Positions 53,629-62,167 of a stretch of DNA of 64,000 bases are shown here, one piece after another. Made by a program: the position numbers and the translations under genes. How positions within the stretch are numbered: position 1 is the stretch's first letter; every line of letters starts with the position of its first letter. The DNA lies in the NCBI GenBank assembly GCA_045629945.1, contig JAZQSE010000021.1, positions 21,891 through 85,890 on the forward strand, written 5' to 3'. Under the pieces are notes generated by a model. It saw nothing but the letters and a program-made list of their open reading frames with translations. It did not search any database and was not told where the DNA came from. This stretch comes from UBA1765 sp045629945. GTDB taxonomy: Bacteria; Fibrobacterota; Fibrobacteria; Fibrobacterales; Fibrobacteraceae.

Positions 53629-56526
53629 ATGAGTATTTTTGATTTGTTTAAACGCGACTGGAAACATTCCGACCCGGAAAAGCGTTCTAAGGCATTGCAA
53701 CATTTAGATGACACCCATCAAGATGTTTTTGCAGATAAGGCCACGACGGACCCGGATAAAGCGGTTCGTTTAGAAGCGTTAAAAAAATTATCGTCAATAG
53801 ATGTTATCCGTCGTATAGCCGATTCTGATTCAGAAGAAAGTATTCGTAAGTTAGCTATTACACGTCTTTATGAAGAAATTGCAAAGCATTTGAAATCTTT
53901 CCGTGGAGAACCAACCGCAAGAGAATTTGCATTGGTTGAAGAAATTGCTCCGCATGCTCTTGCAGAAGAAGTTTATCATGTTTTATCGCACCCAAAATTA
54001 CGTTTGGCTTTGGTGAAAAAATCTAAAAGACAACCATTGCTTGCTTTAGCAGCAACACGTGATATGCACGAAGAAACAGCTCTTGCTGCATTAGAAAATG
54101 TGCAATCGGTTCCGGCTTTACAAGAAATCAGTGAAAAGTCTCGTCACAATTCTGTTCGTCAAGAGGCTTTAGCAAAGTGGAAAGCAAAGCGTGAACAAGA
54201 AACAATTGCTCCAAACGTTGAAGATGTTCTCTTGTTACAATGTAAAGCTTTGATTAGCCAGGCAGAACGTTTGGCAGAAGCTAAACCCGTTTTAGCTCAG
54301 GAAGAAGCCTTTGCACTTTTAATGCAGGAAGCGTCTAAAATGGATTTGGGCGAATCAAAAGCAAAATTGGATTCTTTGTATAACGCTTTCTTAGAAAAAG
54401 TGGCGCTTGAAAAAGAAAAGGAAGCTCTTGCAGAAAAAGAAAGACAAGCGTTGGCTGAAAAGCAAGCTATTCGTGCTAAAGTGTTAGAAGACTGGAACAC
54501 TTTATTGCAAGCTCAACAAACAGATGAAAACGTTGCTTTGATGCAGGAATTAAAGCAAAAAGCAGAAAGCATGGTGGCTGATGCTGACAAAGCATGGGTT
54601 GAAAAGCTCCAAGATCTTTCTAGACGTCATGTTAAAATTTTACAGAATCGTGTTCAGGTTCAGGAAACGCCAAAAGAAGTCGCTGATAATCTTGGTCTAA
54701 AAGAATTGCTTTTAGAACTTTCCAATTTGAACGATTCTCCTTTGAATCATTACACAGAAAAAAATCTTGTAAAAATAAAATCAAATTGGGAAAATTTGGT
54801 TAATGAAGATGTTTCTGCTGATGATGTTTCTGCTTTTGATTCATTGGTAAAATCTTTAAATGAAAAGATTTCTGCTTGGAAAGAAGCTCTTGAAAAAGAA
54901 TTTGCTGAAAAATCTTCTGTTCTGAAAGGTTTGATTGATAGTGTCCGGGCAATTGAAGAATCTGAAGACTTCAGAGAAATTTCTCAAAAGTTGAAAACCA
55001 TCAAATACCAATGGAAAGAAACTGTTGGTGAAGATAAATTCCGCTACCAAGAATTGTGGAAAGAATTTTTAGACGCAACATCAAGATTCCAGGAAATGCG
55101 TGAATGGGAATCTTGGAAAAATGAAAAAGATAAAGATGTTCTTTTAACAGAATTGGAAAAACTTTCTGAAGATACTCCTAGTGAAGAACTTCTTGAAAAA
55201 GCTAAAAAGGTAATAGCCCAGTGGAAAGAAATTGGCCCTGTAAGTGTTGCCCGTGGTTTAGAATACCGAGATCGTTATAAACTTTTAGTAGATAAAATCT
55301 TTACGAATTGTGCTTCTATTTTAGAAGCAAAACAAGAAGAACGCGAAGCAAATTTGAAACTTAAAACAGAACTGACTGAAAGAGTTGAAGTTTTGTTGAA
55401 AGATGAATCGGTTTCTGGAAAAGACAAATATCTGGAAATTAAAGAAATTCAAGAAAAGTGGAAAGCAATTGGACAAGTGCCAAAAGATTTGGTTCAATCT
55501 ACTTGGGAACGTTTCCGTGCTGCTATTGACGCATTCTACGCTTTGCATAAAGAAAATCTGAAAGTAGAAGATGACCGTCGTCAAGTGAATTACGAAAAGA
55601 AAGTTCAGTTGTGCGAAGAAATTGAAGCATTGAAAGATTCTGAAGATTTCTCTTCTGCAACAATGACTGTAAAGAAGCTTCAAGAAGAATGGAAATCTAT
55701 TGGACCAGTTCCAAAAACACTTTCTGATGAAATTTGGAATCGTTTCCGCACAGCATGCGATCATTTCTTTAATCGTCGTCGTGAACATTTTGAAGCTTTA
55801 GATGTTCAGAAACAAGAACATTTAAAGCAAAAAATTCAGTTGTGCGAAAAAATGGAAACCCTTTCTCCAGAAGCAGCAGATGACGCTCTTTTAGCAAGTA
55901 TTACTGAAGAATGGAAACAAATTGGAATGGTGCCCAAAGAAGAAGTTGAAAACTTGATGCTTCGCTATATGAAAGCATATAGTGGTTTGCTTGCTGCTCG
56001 TGCATTGAATGATTCTTCTTTAGCAGAAAAATTACAAGCTGTTCTTACTCGTAAAAAAGAAATTATTGAAAATATCAATAACCTTTCATTGACTGCTGGT
56101 CTTGCTGCTTCTGCTGAAGCTGTGAAGGCTTTGCAAGTAGAATGGAAAGCACTTGGTTTCTGTGGCGCAGAAGAAGAAAATCTTTATAAAGAATACCATG
56201 CAAGTTGCGATGAATTCTTTGCAAGACGCAGAGACCAATTAGAAATTCAAGAAGAAGCTCGTAAAAATAATTTGCAAAAGAAACAAATGCTTTGTGAACA
56301 AGCAGAACGTTTACTTGCAAGTGAAGACGAAACTCCGTATAATTTGATTGGTCAAGTTAAACAGTTGAGAAAACTTTGGAAAGAAATTGGACCTGTTCCT
56401 CGTGAGCATTCCGATAAGATCTGGAAACATTTTAACCAGACTTGTGATAAGGTTTTTGCAAAGGCTCGACCACAGCAAAAGACTTCTGAAGAGCAAGACG
56501 CTGAAAGCACTTCAACTGCGGAATAA
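53629..56526 (+). CDS. DUF349 repeat protein, 965 aa
   Basis: Start ATG 53629 with GGAG 7 nt upstream; 30 in-frame codons upstream of it (to TTG 53539) are unlikely to be used. The first about 230 residues look like short helical HEAT-type repeats (DPDKAVRLEALKKLSS, DSEESIRKLAITRLY). The rest is charged, mostly helical, with repeated DUF349 units: the core 'W(K)xIGPVPK......W.RFR..CD.FF.RR' recurs about five to six times (KAIGQVPKDLVQSTWERF, KSIGPVPKTLSDEIWNRF, KEIGPVPREHSDKIWKHF). DUF349 proteins are linked to translation or ribosome-related RNA work in some phyla; the role here is unknown. The Sua5-type gene follows by 8 nt. Confidence 0.85.
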   Translation: MSIFDLFKRDWKHSDPEKRSKALQHLDDTHQDVFADKATTDPDKAVRLEALKKLSSIDVIRRIADSDSEESIRKLAITRLYEEIAKHLKSFRGEPTAREFALVEEIAPHALAEEVYHVLSHPKLRLALVKKSKRQPLLALAATRDMHEETALAALENVQSVPALQEISEKSRHNSVRQEALAKWKAKREQETIAPNVEDVLLLQCKALISQAERLAEAKPVLAQEEAFALLMQEASKMDLGESKAKLDSLYNAFLEKVALEKEKEALAEKERQALAEKQAIRAKVLEDWNTLLQAQQTDENVALMQELKQKAESMVADADKAWVEKLQDLSRRHVKILQNRVQVQETPKEVADNLGLKELLLELSNLNDSPLNHYTEKNLVKIKSNWENLVNEDVSADDVSAFDSLVKSLNEKISAWKEALEKEFAEKSSVLKGLIDSVRAIEESEDFREISQKLKTIKYQWKETVGEDKFRYQELWKEFLDATSRFQEMREWESWKNEKDKDVLLTELEKLSEDTPSEELLEKAKKVIAQWKEIGPVSVARGLEYRDRYKLLVDKIFTNCASILEAKQEEREANLKLKTELTERVEVLLKDESVSGKDKYLEIKEIQEKWKAIGQVPKDLVQSTWERFRAAIDAFYALHKENLKVEDDRRQVNYEKKVQLCEEIEALKDSEDFSSATMTVKKLQEEWKSIGPVPKTLSDEIWNRFRTACDHFFNRRREHFEALDVQKQEHLKQKIQLCEKMETLSPEAADDALLASITEEWKQIGMVPKEEVENLMLRYMKAYSGLLAARALNDSSLAEKLQAVLTRKKEIIENINNLSLTAGLAASAEAVKALQVEWKALGFCGAEEENLYKEYHASCDEFFARRRDQLEIQEEARKNNLQKKQMLCEQAERLLASEDETPYNLIGQVKQLRKLWKEIGPVPREHSDKIWKHFNQTCDKVFAKARPQQKTSEEQDAESTSTAE

Positions 56527-56534
56527 TTGTTCAA

Positions 56535-57494
56535 ATGAAAAATATCTGGATAAAACCAGGTGACGCCGCACGCATCTTGCGTGCGGGCGGCGTTGTTGCT
56601 ATTCCTACAGAAACAGTTTATGGACTTGCAGGAGTAGCGTTCAACGAAACGGCGTTAGCAAAAATATTTGAAGCCAAAAAAAGACCGACATTTGACCCTT
56701 TGATTCTTCATATAGCATCTTTAGAAGATGTTGAAAAAATTGCTGCAGTTTTTCCAGAAAAGGCTCAAAAACTTGCGGAAAAATATTGGCCAGGGCCATT
56801 AACTCTTGTTTTGCCAAAGAAAGAATGTGTTCCAGATTTAGCGACAAGTTCTTTACCTTCTGTAGCGATTCGTTTTCCGGTTCACCCGATAGCTCAAGAA
56901 ATTATTCGTTTGACAGGTGCTCCTTTAGCGGCTCCAAGTGCCAATCTTTTTAAGCATATTAGCCCAACGACAGCAGAACATGTTTACGAACAATTAGCTG
57001 ATAGAATTGATGGTGTAGTTGATGGTGGTTCGTGTGCTGTTGGCGTAGAAAGCACAATAGTCAGCTTTACAGAAGAAATTCCTGTGCTTTTACGACCAGG
57101 AGCAATTACGTTAGAAATGTTGCGGGAATGTATTGGCAATATAAACGTAAAAAAGCCTACTTCTGCGCCTGGAAAAGCAATGCAGGCTCCTGGAATGATG
57201 GATTCGCATTACCAACCTAAAACACCTTTGATTTATAATCCGCCAAAGGAAATGGCGTTTCCGCCTAGAACAGCTCGGTTAGCATTTGGTAAAACGGAAA
57301 GTCTTTTGCCAATTACATTGAATCTTTCAGAAAGTGGAAATTTTGTAGAGGCGACTGCAAATCTTTATGCTTACATGCACCAATTAGATGACGCGTGTTA
57401 TGATTTGATTGTTGTTGACCCTATTCCATTAGAAGGACTTGGTGTTGCATTAAATGATAGACTTCGCCGTGCTTCTATAAAAGGCAATTTCTAA
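56535..57494 (+). CDS. Threonylcarbamoyl-AMP synthase (Sua5/TsaC type)
   Basis: 319 residues: YrdC-like domain (about 10-200, GGVVAIPTETVYGLAG, KKRPTFDPLILHI, RFPVHPIAQEII, APSANLFKHISPT) and a C-terminal Sua5 domain (about 215-319), so it is of the long Sua5 form rather than short TsaC. It makes threonylcarbamoyl-AMP for the t6A37 tRNA modification. It follows the DUF349 gene by 8 nt. Its stop overlaps that of the convergent truA gene (CTAA 57491-57494). Confidence 0.95.
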   Translation: MKNIWIKPGDAARILRAGGVVAIPTETVYGLAGVAFNETALAKIFEAKKRPTFDPLILHIASLEDVEKIAAVFPEKAQKLAEKYWPGPLTLVLPKKECVPDLATSSLPSVAIRFPVHPIAQEIIRLTGAPLAAPSANLFKHISPTTAEHVYEQLADRIDGVVDGGSCAVGVESTIVSFTEEIPVLLRPGAITLEMLRECIGNINVKKPTSAPGKAMQAPGMMDSHYQPKTPLIYNPPKEMAFPPRTARLAFGKTESLLPITLNLSESGNFVEATANLYAYMHQLDDACYDLIVVDPIPLEGLGVALNDRLRRASIKGNF

Positions 57495-58243
57495 GAATTG
57501 TAAATAACATCTTCTAAAACTAAACCTTGCGGCGGGGCCCATGTTCTTTCACCAGAAAAGTCATTGTTGAAAATTTTTTGAACAGTTCCTTCTGGGTAAC
57601 GCCCTCTACCCACATCAAATAAAGTGCCTACCATAGCACGAACCTGTCTGTGTAAAAAGCGATTTCCTTTTATATGAAAGCAAATACTGTATTCGTTTAC
57701 GCGTTCTAAACGGAATTCTGTCAACTGACAAAGAGTGGGTTTTCCGTCGTTTCGTGGAATGCAAAAATGAATGAAGTCGTGTTCACCTAAAAAAGATTTA
57801 GCTTCGCGTTCCATAGCTTCAATGTTCAGATTGAGCGAACCGCATTCCCAGCCAAAATCACGCATAAGTGCTACTGGTCGTGTGAAAATAGTGTATTGGT
57901 AATAGCGAGAAATGGCATCAAAGCGAGAATGGAAAGAATCATCACAAAGTTCTAAATTTCTAATGCGGATTAAGCGTTTGGTTAAGCCATTAATAGAATG
58001 TTCTATTCTTTTGGTTTCTAATAGTTCTCCGTCCCAATCAAAATGCACGCAAAGGCCTCTTGCATGAACACCAGTGTCTGTTCTACCGGCTCCCACTAAA
58101 CGAATTGGTTTGCGAAGAGCAATAGAAAAGGCTTCTTGTAATGCGGATTGAACGGTAATAAATTTTGTTTTTCCTGCTTCGTTTTGTTCTTGCCAACCAA
58201 AAAAGGCGCTGCCTAAATATTCACAACGAAAACGATAGCGCAT
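57491..58243 (-). CDS. truA: tRNA pseudouridine(38-40) synthase TruA
   Basis: 250 residues. The catalytic Asp is in VGAGRTDTGVHARG near residue 55; YLGSAFFGWQEQ near the start, FHSRFDAISRYYQYTIF and HIKGNRFLHRQVRAMVGTL are TruA signatures. It makes pseudouridine in the tRNA anticodon arm. It begins 5 nt after the stop of the membrane protein gene 58249-59292 and is likely co-transcribed with it. Its stop overlaps that of the Sua5-type gene on the other strand. Confidence 0.96.
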   Translation of the reverse strand: MRYRFRCEYLGSAFFGWQEQNEAGKTKFITVQSALQEAFSIALRKPIRLVGAGRTDTGVHARGLCVHFDWDGELLETKRIEHSINGLTKRLIRIRNLELCDDSFHSRFDAISRYYQYTIFTRPVALMRDFGWECGSLNLNIEAMEREAKSFLGEHDFIHFCIPRNDGKPTLCQLTEFRLERVNEYSICFHIKGNRFLHRQVRAMVGTLFDVGRGRYPEGTVQKIFNNDFSGERTWAPPQGLVLEDVIYNS

Positions 58244-58248
58244 GAAAT

Positions 58249-59292
58249 TTACTCATCGTCACGGATTTTTTGAATAAGAGTATCAACATCTTGTTGAGAA
58301 ATATTCATTTTTTTGGCAATCATGCCTGGAGTACAGCCTTGACTTTTTAAACGTTTGACCATTGTTTTGTCGATTTGTTCTTTGTCAAAACGAGTCATGT
58401 CTAAAGCTTCTTTATCAATGGCTGGAGTATAAAGAGTGTTTCGGCTTTGTGTCCTGAGATGCATTGTCTGGTCGCGAGGAATGCCACGTGGTCGGGTCAA
58501 TGCACTTGAAAGAGATTGTAATGCTGTTGTTATACGTTCTTTTGTTGTTGGGCGTAAAGAAGTTTTTTTTGCGTTTGGATCTGTAGAAAGGATTCTGTTT
58601 TCTGGAATACCTTCAGAATCTTCAAAAGCAAAAGAAGCTCCTGTCTGCGGATTGGATTGTTCTTCTTTTTCTTTGAGTTTTTCTTTTTCGCGTTCGGCTT
58701 CAGCATAGGCATTGGCTTCGTCAATAATAGAAGGCCTTTTAGAACTGCGAGTGCGCGTGAAAGTCAGGTCATCTCCAGAAAAACCGCCTTTAGGATTGCG
58801 GAAACGTTCTTCAATAACAAGTGGTTCGCTTGAATCTTCAGAAGCAGAAAGAGCTGCTTTTTGTGCTTCTAAATCATCAATAGAATTTTTAGCAAAAACT
58901 TTGCGCAATAGAAGAATAATTAAAATGCAGAGAATAACGCAAATAATTCCGCCGATAATCAAGAACGTTTGTGAAGAAAGTTCTTTTTTGGTAGCTGGTT
59001 TTTCTTCAGCAACAACTGGTTTTTCTTTAACGATTTCTTTTGTTTCGGTTTCAGGAAATTTAATTTGTTCTAATTTTTTCCAAGATTGTTCAAGTTCAGA
59101 AAGAACAGTGATTCGTTGGTCAGCTGAAATCTGAGAGTCCCAGAGTTCTCTTTGTAAAGAATCTATTTTGGTTCTTGTTGTAATGTAAGCGCCTCCGTCT
59201 ACAGAAGATCTTGAAAAATCATCCCAGCGGAGATAGGTAACTAGTGCAGTAGCCGCAAGAAGCAAAATAACAGGAACAATCCATTTTTTCAT
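58249..59292 (-). CDS. Bitopic membrane protein with C-terminal helix-turn-helix-like motif
   Basis: 347 residues. One N-terminal hydrophobic helix (about 4-20), a coiled-coil-like stretch (about 40-85), a second membrane helix (about 112-134, FLIIGGIICVILCILIILLL), then a long cytoplasmic part. Residues about 160-305 are low complexity, rich in charged residues. The last about 40 residues (TMVKRLKSQGCTPGMIAKKM, then NISQQDVDTLIQKI) look like a small DNA-binding or protein-binding helix-turn-helix. This recalls DUF6115-type tails but I do not recognise the family. It precedes truA by 5 nt. It starts at ATG 59292, 7 nt after TACATT. Confidence 0.7.
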   Translation of the reverse strand: MKKWIVPVILLLAATALVTYLRWDDFSRSSVDGGAYITTRTKIDSLQRELWDSQISADQRITVLSELEQSWKKLEQIKFPETETKEIVKEKPVVAEEKPATKKELSSQTFLIIGGIICVILCILIILLLRKVFAKNSIDDLEAQKAALSASEDSSEPLVIEERFRNPKGGFSGDDLTFTRTRSSKRPSIIDEANAYAEAEREKEKLKEKEEQSNPQTGASFAFEDSEGIPENRILSTDPNAKKTSLRPTTKERITTALQSLSSALTRPRGIPRDQTMHLRTQSRNTLYTPAIDKEALDMTRFDKEQIDKTMVKRLKSQGCTPGMIAKKMNISQQDVDTLIQKIRDDE

Positions 59293-59305
59293 ACTACAAA
59301 ATGTA
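59293..59305 (-). promoter_or_regulatory. Leaderless-type -10 element (membrane protein and truA)
   Basis: TACATT on the minus strand, 7 nt (TTGTAGT), then ATG 59292; no Shine-Dalgarno sequence. Confidence 0.45.
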
Positions 59306-59428
59306 AAAAAATCTTTGGTTTAAATTTTGAAATTTGCCAATTTTAGCCGATTTATGCAGCATTTTCTCTGAGTAAAGTCTGTGGACAACGCAAAGTGAAA
59401 AAAAAATAAGTTTTTTGTTTTTTTAAGT

Positions 59429-59440
59429 TATATTTCTAGC
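59429..59440 (+). promoter_or_regulatory. Leaderless-type -10 element (LamG lipoprotein, GTG start)
   Basis: TATATT (59429-59434), 6 nt (TCTAGC), GTG 59441. No Shine-Dalgarno sequence; the GTG supports a leaderless start. Confidence 0.5.
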
Positions 59441-61072
59441 GTGTTTATAAAATACTCAAAGGAATGGGTTTTGTCGTTGTCGGGAATCTTAACGATTTCC
59501 GTCCTTTCCTTTTTGTTATATGCTTGCTCTTCAACAGAAACCGCAGGAAACAGTGCTGAAATCGGTAATCCAGAAATCGCAGGGGTAGTTTCTTATCCAA
59601 ATGGTGAACCTGCTAGCCGGGTTTCTGTCCGTTGTGTGCCAGAATGGTTCAGTGCCGGCGAAGATTCTTTACCTGAATCTTGGGTTACAGAAACGGATTC
59701 TCTTGGGCATTATCGCATAGATTCCCTTCCTGATTCTCATTTTGCAATAGAAGCATCACATGAAAATTATTCTCTTCTCAAGCGGAATTTATCTGTAGAA
59801 GATTCTTCTTATTCTGGTAAACTTTCAGAAGTGGGGGCCTTGCGCTTGTCAGCCGGAAAGTTCAAGAATGGAGATTCAGTTCTTGTAAGGATTCCAGGTT
59901 CAACATTCTTGCGTTACGCTCACGTAGAAAACGATGAATTGTTCTTGGATTCTTTGCCGGCAACTTTATTGGACGCAATTGTTGTTGAAGAAGATTCTCT
60001 AGTTTTTGATTCTCCGGTTGAAATTTTACCGGGTAAAATCATCAAAGAAAATGTTAAACCGTTGTCTTTTACAGTAAGTTACCCTTTAAATGGTCAAGAA
60101 TTTTCAAGTTATCAAAAATTTTTGCCGCTGGCTTTACGTTTAAATAAAAATCAAGTGAACTGGAAATTGTTAGAATCACTTACAGGGCGTTGGGAAGCTT
60201 GTTTAAAATCTGGAGCTACACAAAATCTTTCTTATGTTCCGGATGAATCTTCTAAAGAAGCGGTTTTCTGGGTTTTGTTAGATTCACTTCCAGCAGTGCC
60301 TACTGATACCATTCTTTTAACATTTACAGAAGGCGAAACAAGAACTTATGATAATGTTTTTTCTCCAGAGCGTTATATTGCTGTATGGCATTTTGACGAA
60401 GGAATTTCTACAGCAGAAGACGCAACGGGTAATAACTTACATGGTTTGCCTGAAAAAGTGGTAGAATCAAAAGGTGTTTTAGGAAAATCTTTTTATTACG
60501 ATGGCTCGCATTCTTATGTGACAATTCCTAATTCTGCCAAGAGCGATTTAGACTTTGCTTATTCAGATTCTATGAGTATTTCTGTTTGGGTAAATATTGA
60601 TTCTTTGAATACAAGTCGTTTTGTTTATGGAAAAGGCTCAACGCAATATCATTTAAAATATTATTATCCAAACAATTGGTTGTTTGAACGTTATCGTGAA
60701 AAAAGTAGTGAAGAGTCTGTGCGTTATTGGTATTATTCTGAAGATACTTTGTCTTCTTATAATGAATGGAGTATGATTACGGTTACTCAACAAGATTCTT
60801 CAATTTCTCTTTATGTAGATGGTGATTTGGTTACTTCAGAATCAGCATGTGGGTCTTTTGAAACGCCTTATTATTCTGAAAGTGATTTTGAAATTGGACG
60901 ATTGGTTTACGAATTAGATTCTAAAGACAGTGTCGGGCAGCATTTTCTTGGATCAATCGATGAGTTGCATGTAATGCGTCAGGCTATTTCTGCGGATAGG
61001 GTTAAAGTTTTATACTTGAATCAGAAACCTGTTGATTATTGGCCTAAAGCATTGTTTAAAGAAAAATTTTAG
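59441..61072 (+). CDS. Surface lipoprotein with carboxypeptidase-regulatory-like and LamG-like domains
   Basis: 543 residues. The start is GTG 59441, 6 nt after TATATT. The lipobox is LLYAC (Cys29). A regulatory-like beta domain (about 45-130: GVVSYPNGEPASRVSVR, TDSLGHYRIDSLPDSHFAIEA) is followed by an unrecognised beta region and then a LamG/concanavalin-like domain (about 305-525: AVWHFDEGISTAEDATGNNL, YYDGSHSYVTIPNS, SMSISVWVNIDS, ISLYVDGDLV, FLGSIDELHVMR). Such domains bind carbohydrate or protein. Likely outer-membrane or surface located. It is convergent with the TIGR02147 gene and may be one of its regulated partners. Confidence 0.8.
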   Translation: MFIKYSKEWVLSLSGILTISVLSFLLYACSSTETAGNSAEIGNPEIAGVVSYPNGEPASRVSVRCVPEWFSAGEDSLPESWVTETDSLGHYRIDSLPDSHFAIEASHENYSLLKRNLSVEDSSYSGKLSEVGALRLSAGKFKNGDSVLVRIPGSTFLRYAHVENDELFLDSLPATLLDAIVVEEDSLVFDSPVEILPGKIIKENVKPLSFTVSYPLNGQEFSSYQKFLPLALRLNKNQVNWKLLESLTGRWEACLKSGATQNLSYVPDESSKEAVFWVLLDSLPAVPTDTILLTFTEGETRTYDNVFSPERYIAVWHFDEGISTAEDATGNNLHGLPEKVVESKGVLGKSFYYDGSHSYVTIPNSAKSDLDFAYSDSMSISVWVNIDSLNTSRFVYGKGSTQYHLKYYYPNNWLFERYREKSSEESVRYWYYSEDTLSSYNEWSMITVTQQDSSISLYVDGDLVTSESACGSFETPYYSESDFEIGRLVYELDSKDSVGQHFLGSIDELHVMRQAISADRVKVLYLNQKPVDYWPKALFKEKF

Positions 61073-61075
61073 GAT

Positions 61076-61112
61076 AAACAATAAAGCGTCGCTACGCGAC
61101 GCTTTATTGTTT
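61076..61112. terminator. Bidirectional intrinsic terminator
   Basis: Perfect 17-bp stem (61076-61092 with 61096-61112), three-base loop TAC, GC core GCGTCGC and AT-rich ends, between convergent genes. Confidence 0.88.
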
Positions 61113-61962
61113 ACTTTTTACCACCAACTTTGAAAAAACAAATTTCTAATTGATAAGCACTATCGGCTTCTTGGTCTTCTTCGGCTAAAAAAGCTATCTC
61201 CTTGCGAAAAGCGTTTATACGTTCCACTATTCTTTCATAACCATCTTTTGAAATGCCAAGAGTTAAACCAGAAATGTTTCTTTCTGAAGGTTGGTCTCTA
61301 TCTATAGAATCAGCACCAAGTTTCAAGCATTTTTGATGAAACCCACGAAGAGCTGTTTTTGACGTGCGATTACCTGTTGTAATAGCGCTTTGTGACAACT
61401 CGTAAGAACCATCTTCTTTTTTTGAAATAAGTCCACAACTTTCTAAAAGTTTGACAGATTCTTTTGCTTGTTCTGGAGTGATTTTTGGATGCACTCTATT
61501 ACCGAGTTCTTTAAAATCTCCAGAAAAACCGAACATTCCTATTAAGGAACGCACGACAAGATGACGCCAATCAGAATAGACCTGGTATTGGTAATGAGCC
61601 ATTAAATGCTGAGATTCGCTAAACCGAACGATTTTTAGAATCTCTTGCATCTTGGCGTAGTGTGAATTGCGTTCTTCGGCAGTTTCGGCTTGGTTGAATA
61701 AAACCAAAGCAGCAAAGAATTCAGACTCTCTTTTACCCAAACGCAGCCCTGACGCCACCTTCTGAATACTTTGCTCAGAAAGATTTTTTTCACCTTGCAT
61801 AACGCGAGAGATAAAATCTTTTGCTTTAAAACCGATTTTGTCGGAAAACGCACGCAACGAAAACGACGAATTAGCTTCTTTGCGAATTCGATAGTAATCT
61901 TGCAAAAATTCCCTGTAGTCCAGGTATTCGAATATTTTGCGTTGTTCTTTGTTTCCGTTCAC
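61111..61962 (-). CDS. TIGR02147-family (DUF4423) transcriptional regulator
   Basis: 283 residues. The opening IFEYLDYREFLQDYYRIRKE and the segment SFSLRAFSDKIGFKAKDFISRVMQGEKNLS, read here as SFSLRAFSDKIGFKAKD and FISRVMQGEKNLS, give an HTH-like domain; the C-terminal half contains DFKELGNRVHPKITPEQAKE and GLTLGISKDGYERIVERINA. This is the TIGR02147 family, strongly expanded in Fibrobacter. It has a helix-turn-helix-like N-terminus and is presumed to regulate neighbouring surface genes. The start is GTG 61962, 6 nt after TATATT. Confidence 0.85.
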   Translation of the reverse strand: MNGNKEQRKIFEYLDYREFLQDYYRIRKEANSSFSLRAFSDKIGFKAKDFISRVMQGEKNLSEQSIQKVASGLRLGKRESEFFAALVLFNQAETAEERNSHYAKMQEILKIVRFSESQHLMAHYQYQVYSDWRHLVVRSLIGMFGFSGDFKELGNRVHPKITPEQAKESVKLLESCGLISKKEDGSYELSQSAITTGNRTSKTALRGFHQKCLKLGADSIDRDQPSERNISGLTLGISKDGYERIVERINAFRKEIAFLAEEDQEADSAYQLEICFFKVGGKK

Positions 61963-61974
61963 GATAAGAATATA
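61963..61974 (-). promoter_or_regulatory. Leaderless-type -10 element (TIGR02147 gene, GTG start)
   Basis: TATATT on the minus strand, 6 nt (CTTATC), then GTG 61962. No Shine-Dalgarno sequence; the GTG at this exact distance supports the pattern. Confidence 0.5.
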
Positions 61975-62139
61975 GTAAAGTCAAGGAGAATATCTCATTT
62001 TAAATGATAAATAGCGTTGTCTTGAAACAACACTATTTTGTAAATGGAATTGTATTTTGTAAAACTGATTTTTATTTTATAGCCATTCCTTAATAAGGGA
62101 TTTTACTACTATCCAAAAAACACCCAAAAACAGCCCTAG

Positions 62140-62163
62140 GGGTAATACCCTGGGGTTATTTTT
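62140..62163. terminator. Hairpin after the MFS transporter gene
   Basis: CCCTAGGGGTAATACCCTGGGG forms a hairpin with one mismatch (AGGG with CCCT plus flanking CCC with GGG). A T-run follows on the plus strand and a weaker one on the minus strand. It most likely ends the minus-strand transporter transcript. Confidence 0.5.
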
Positions 62164-62167
62164 TAGA

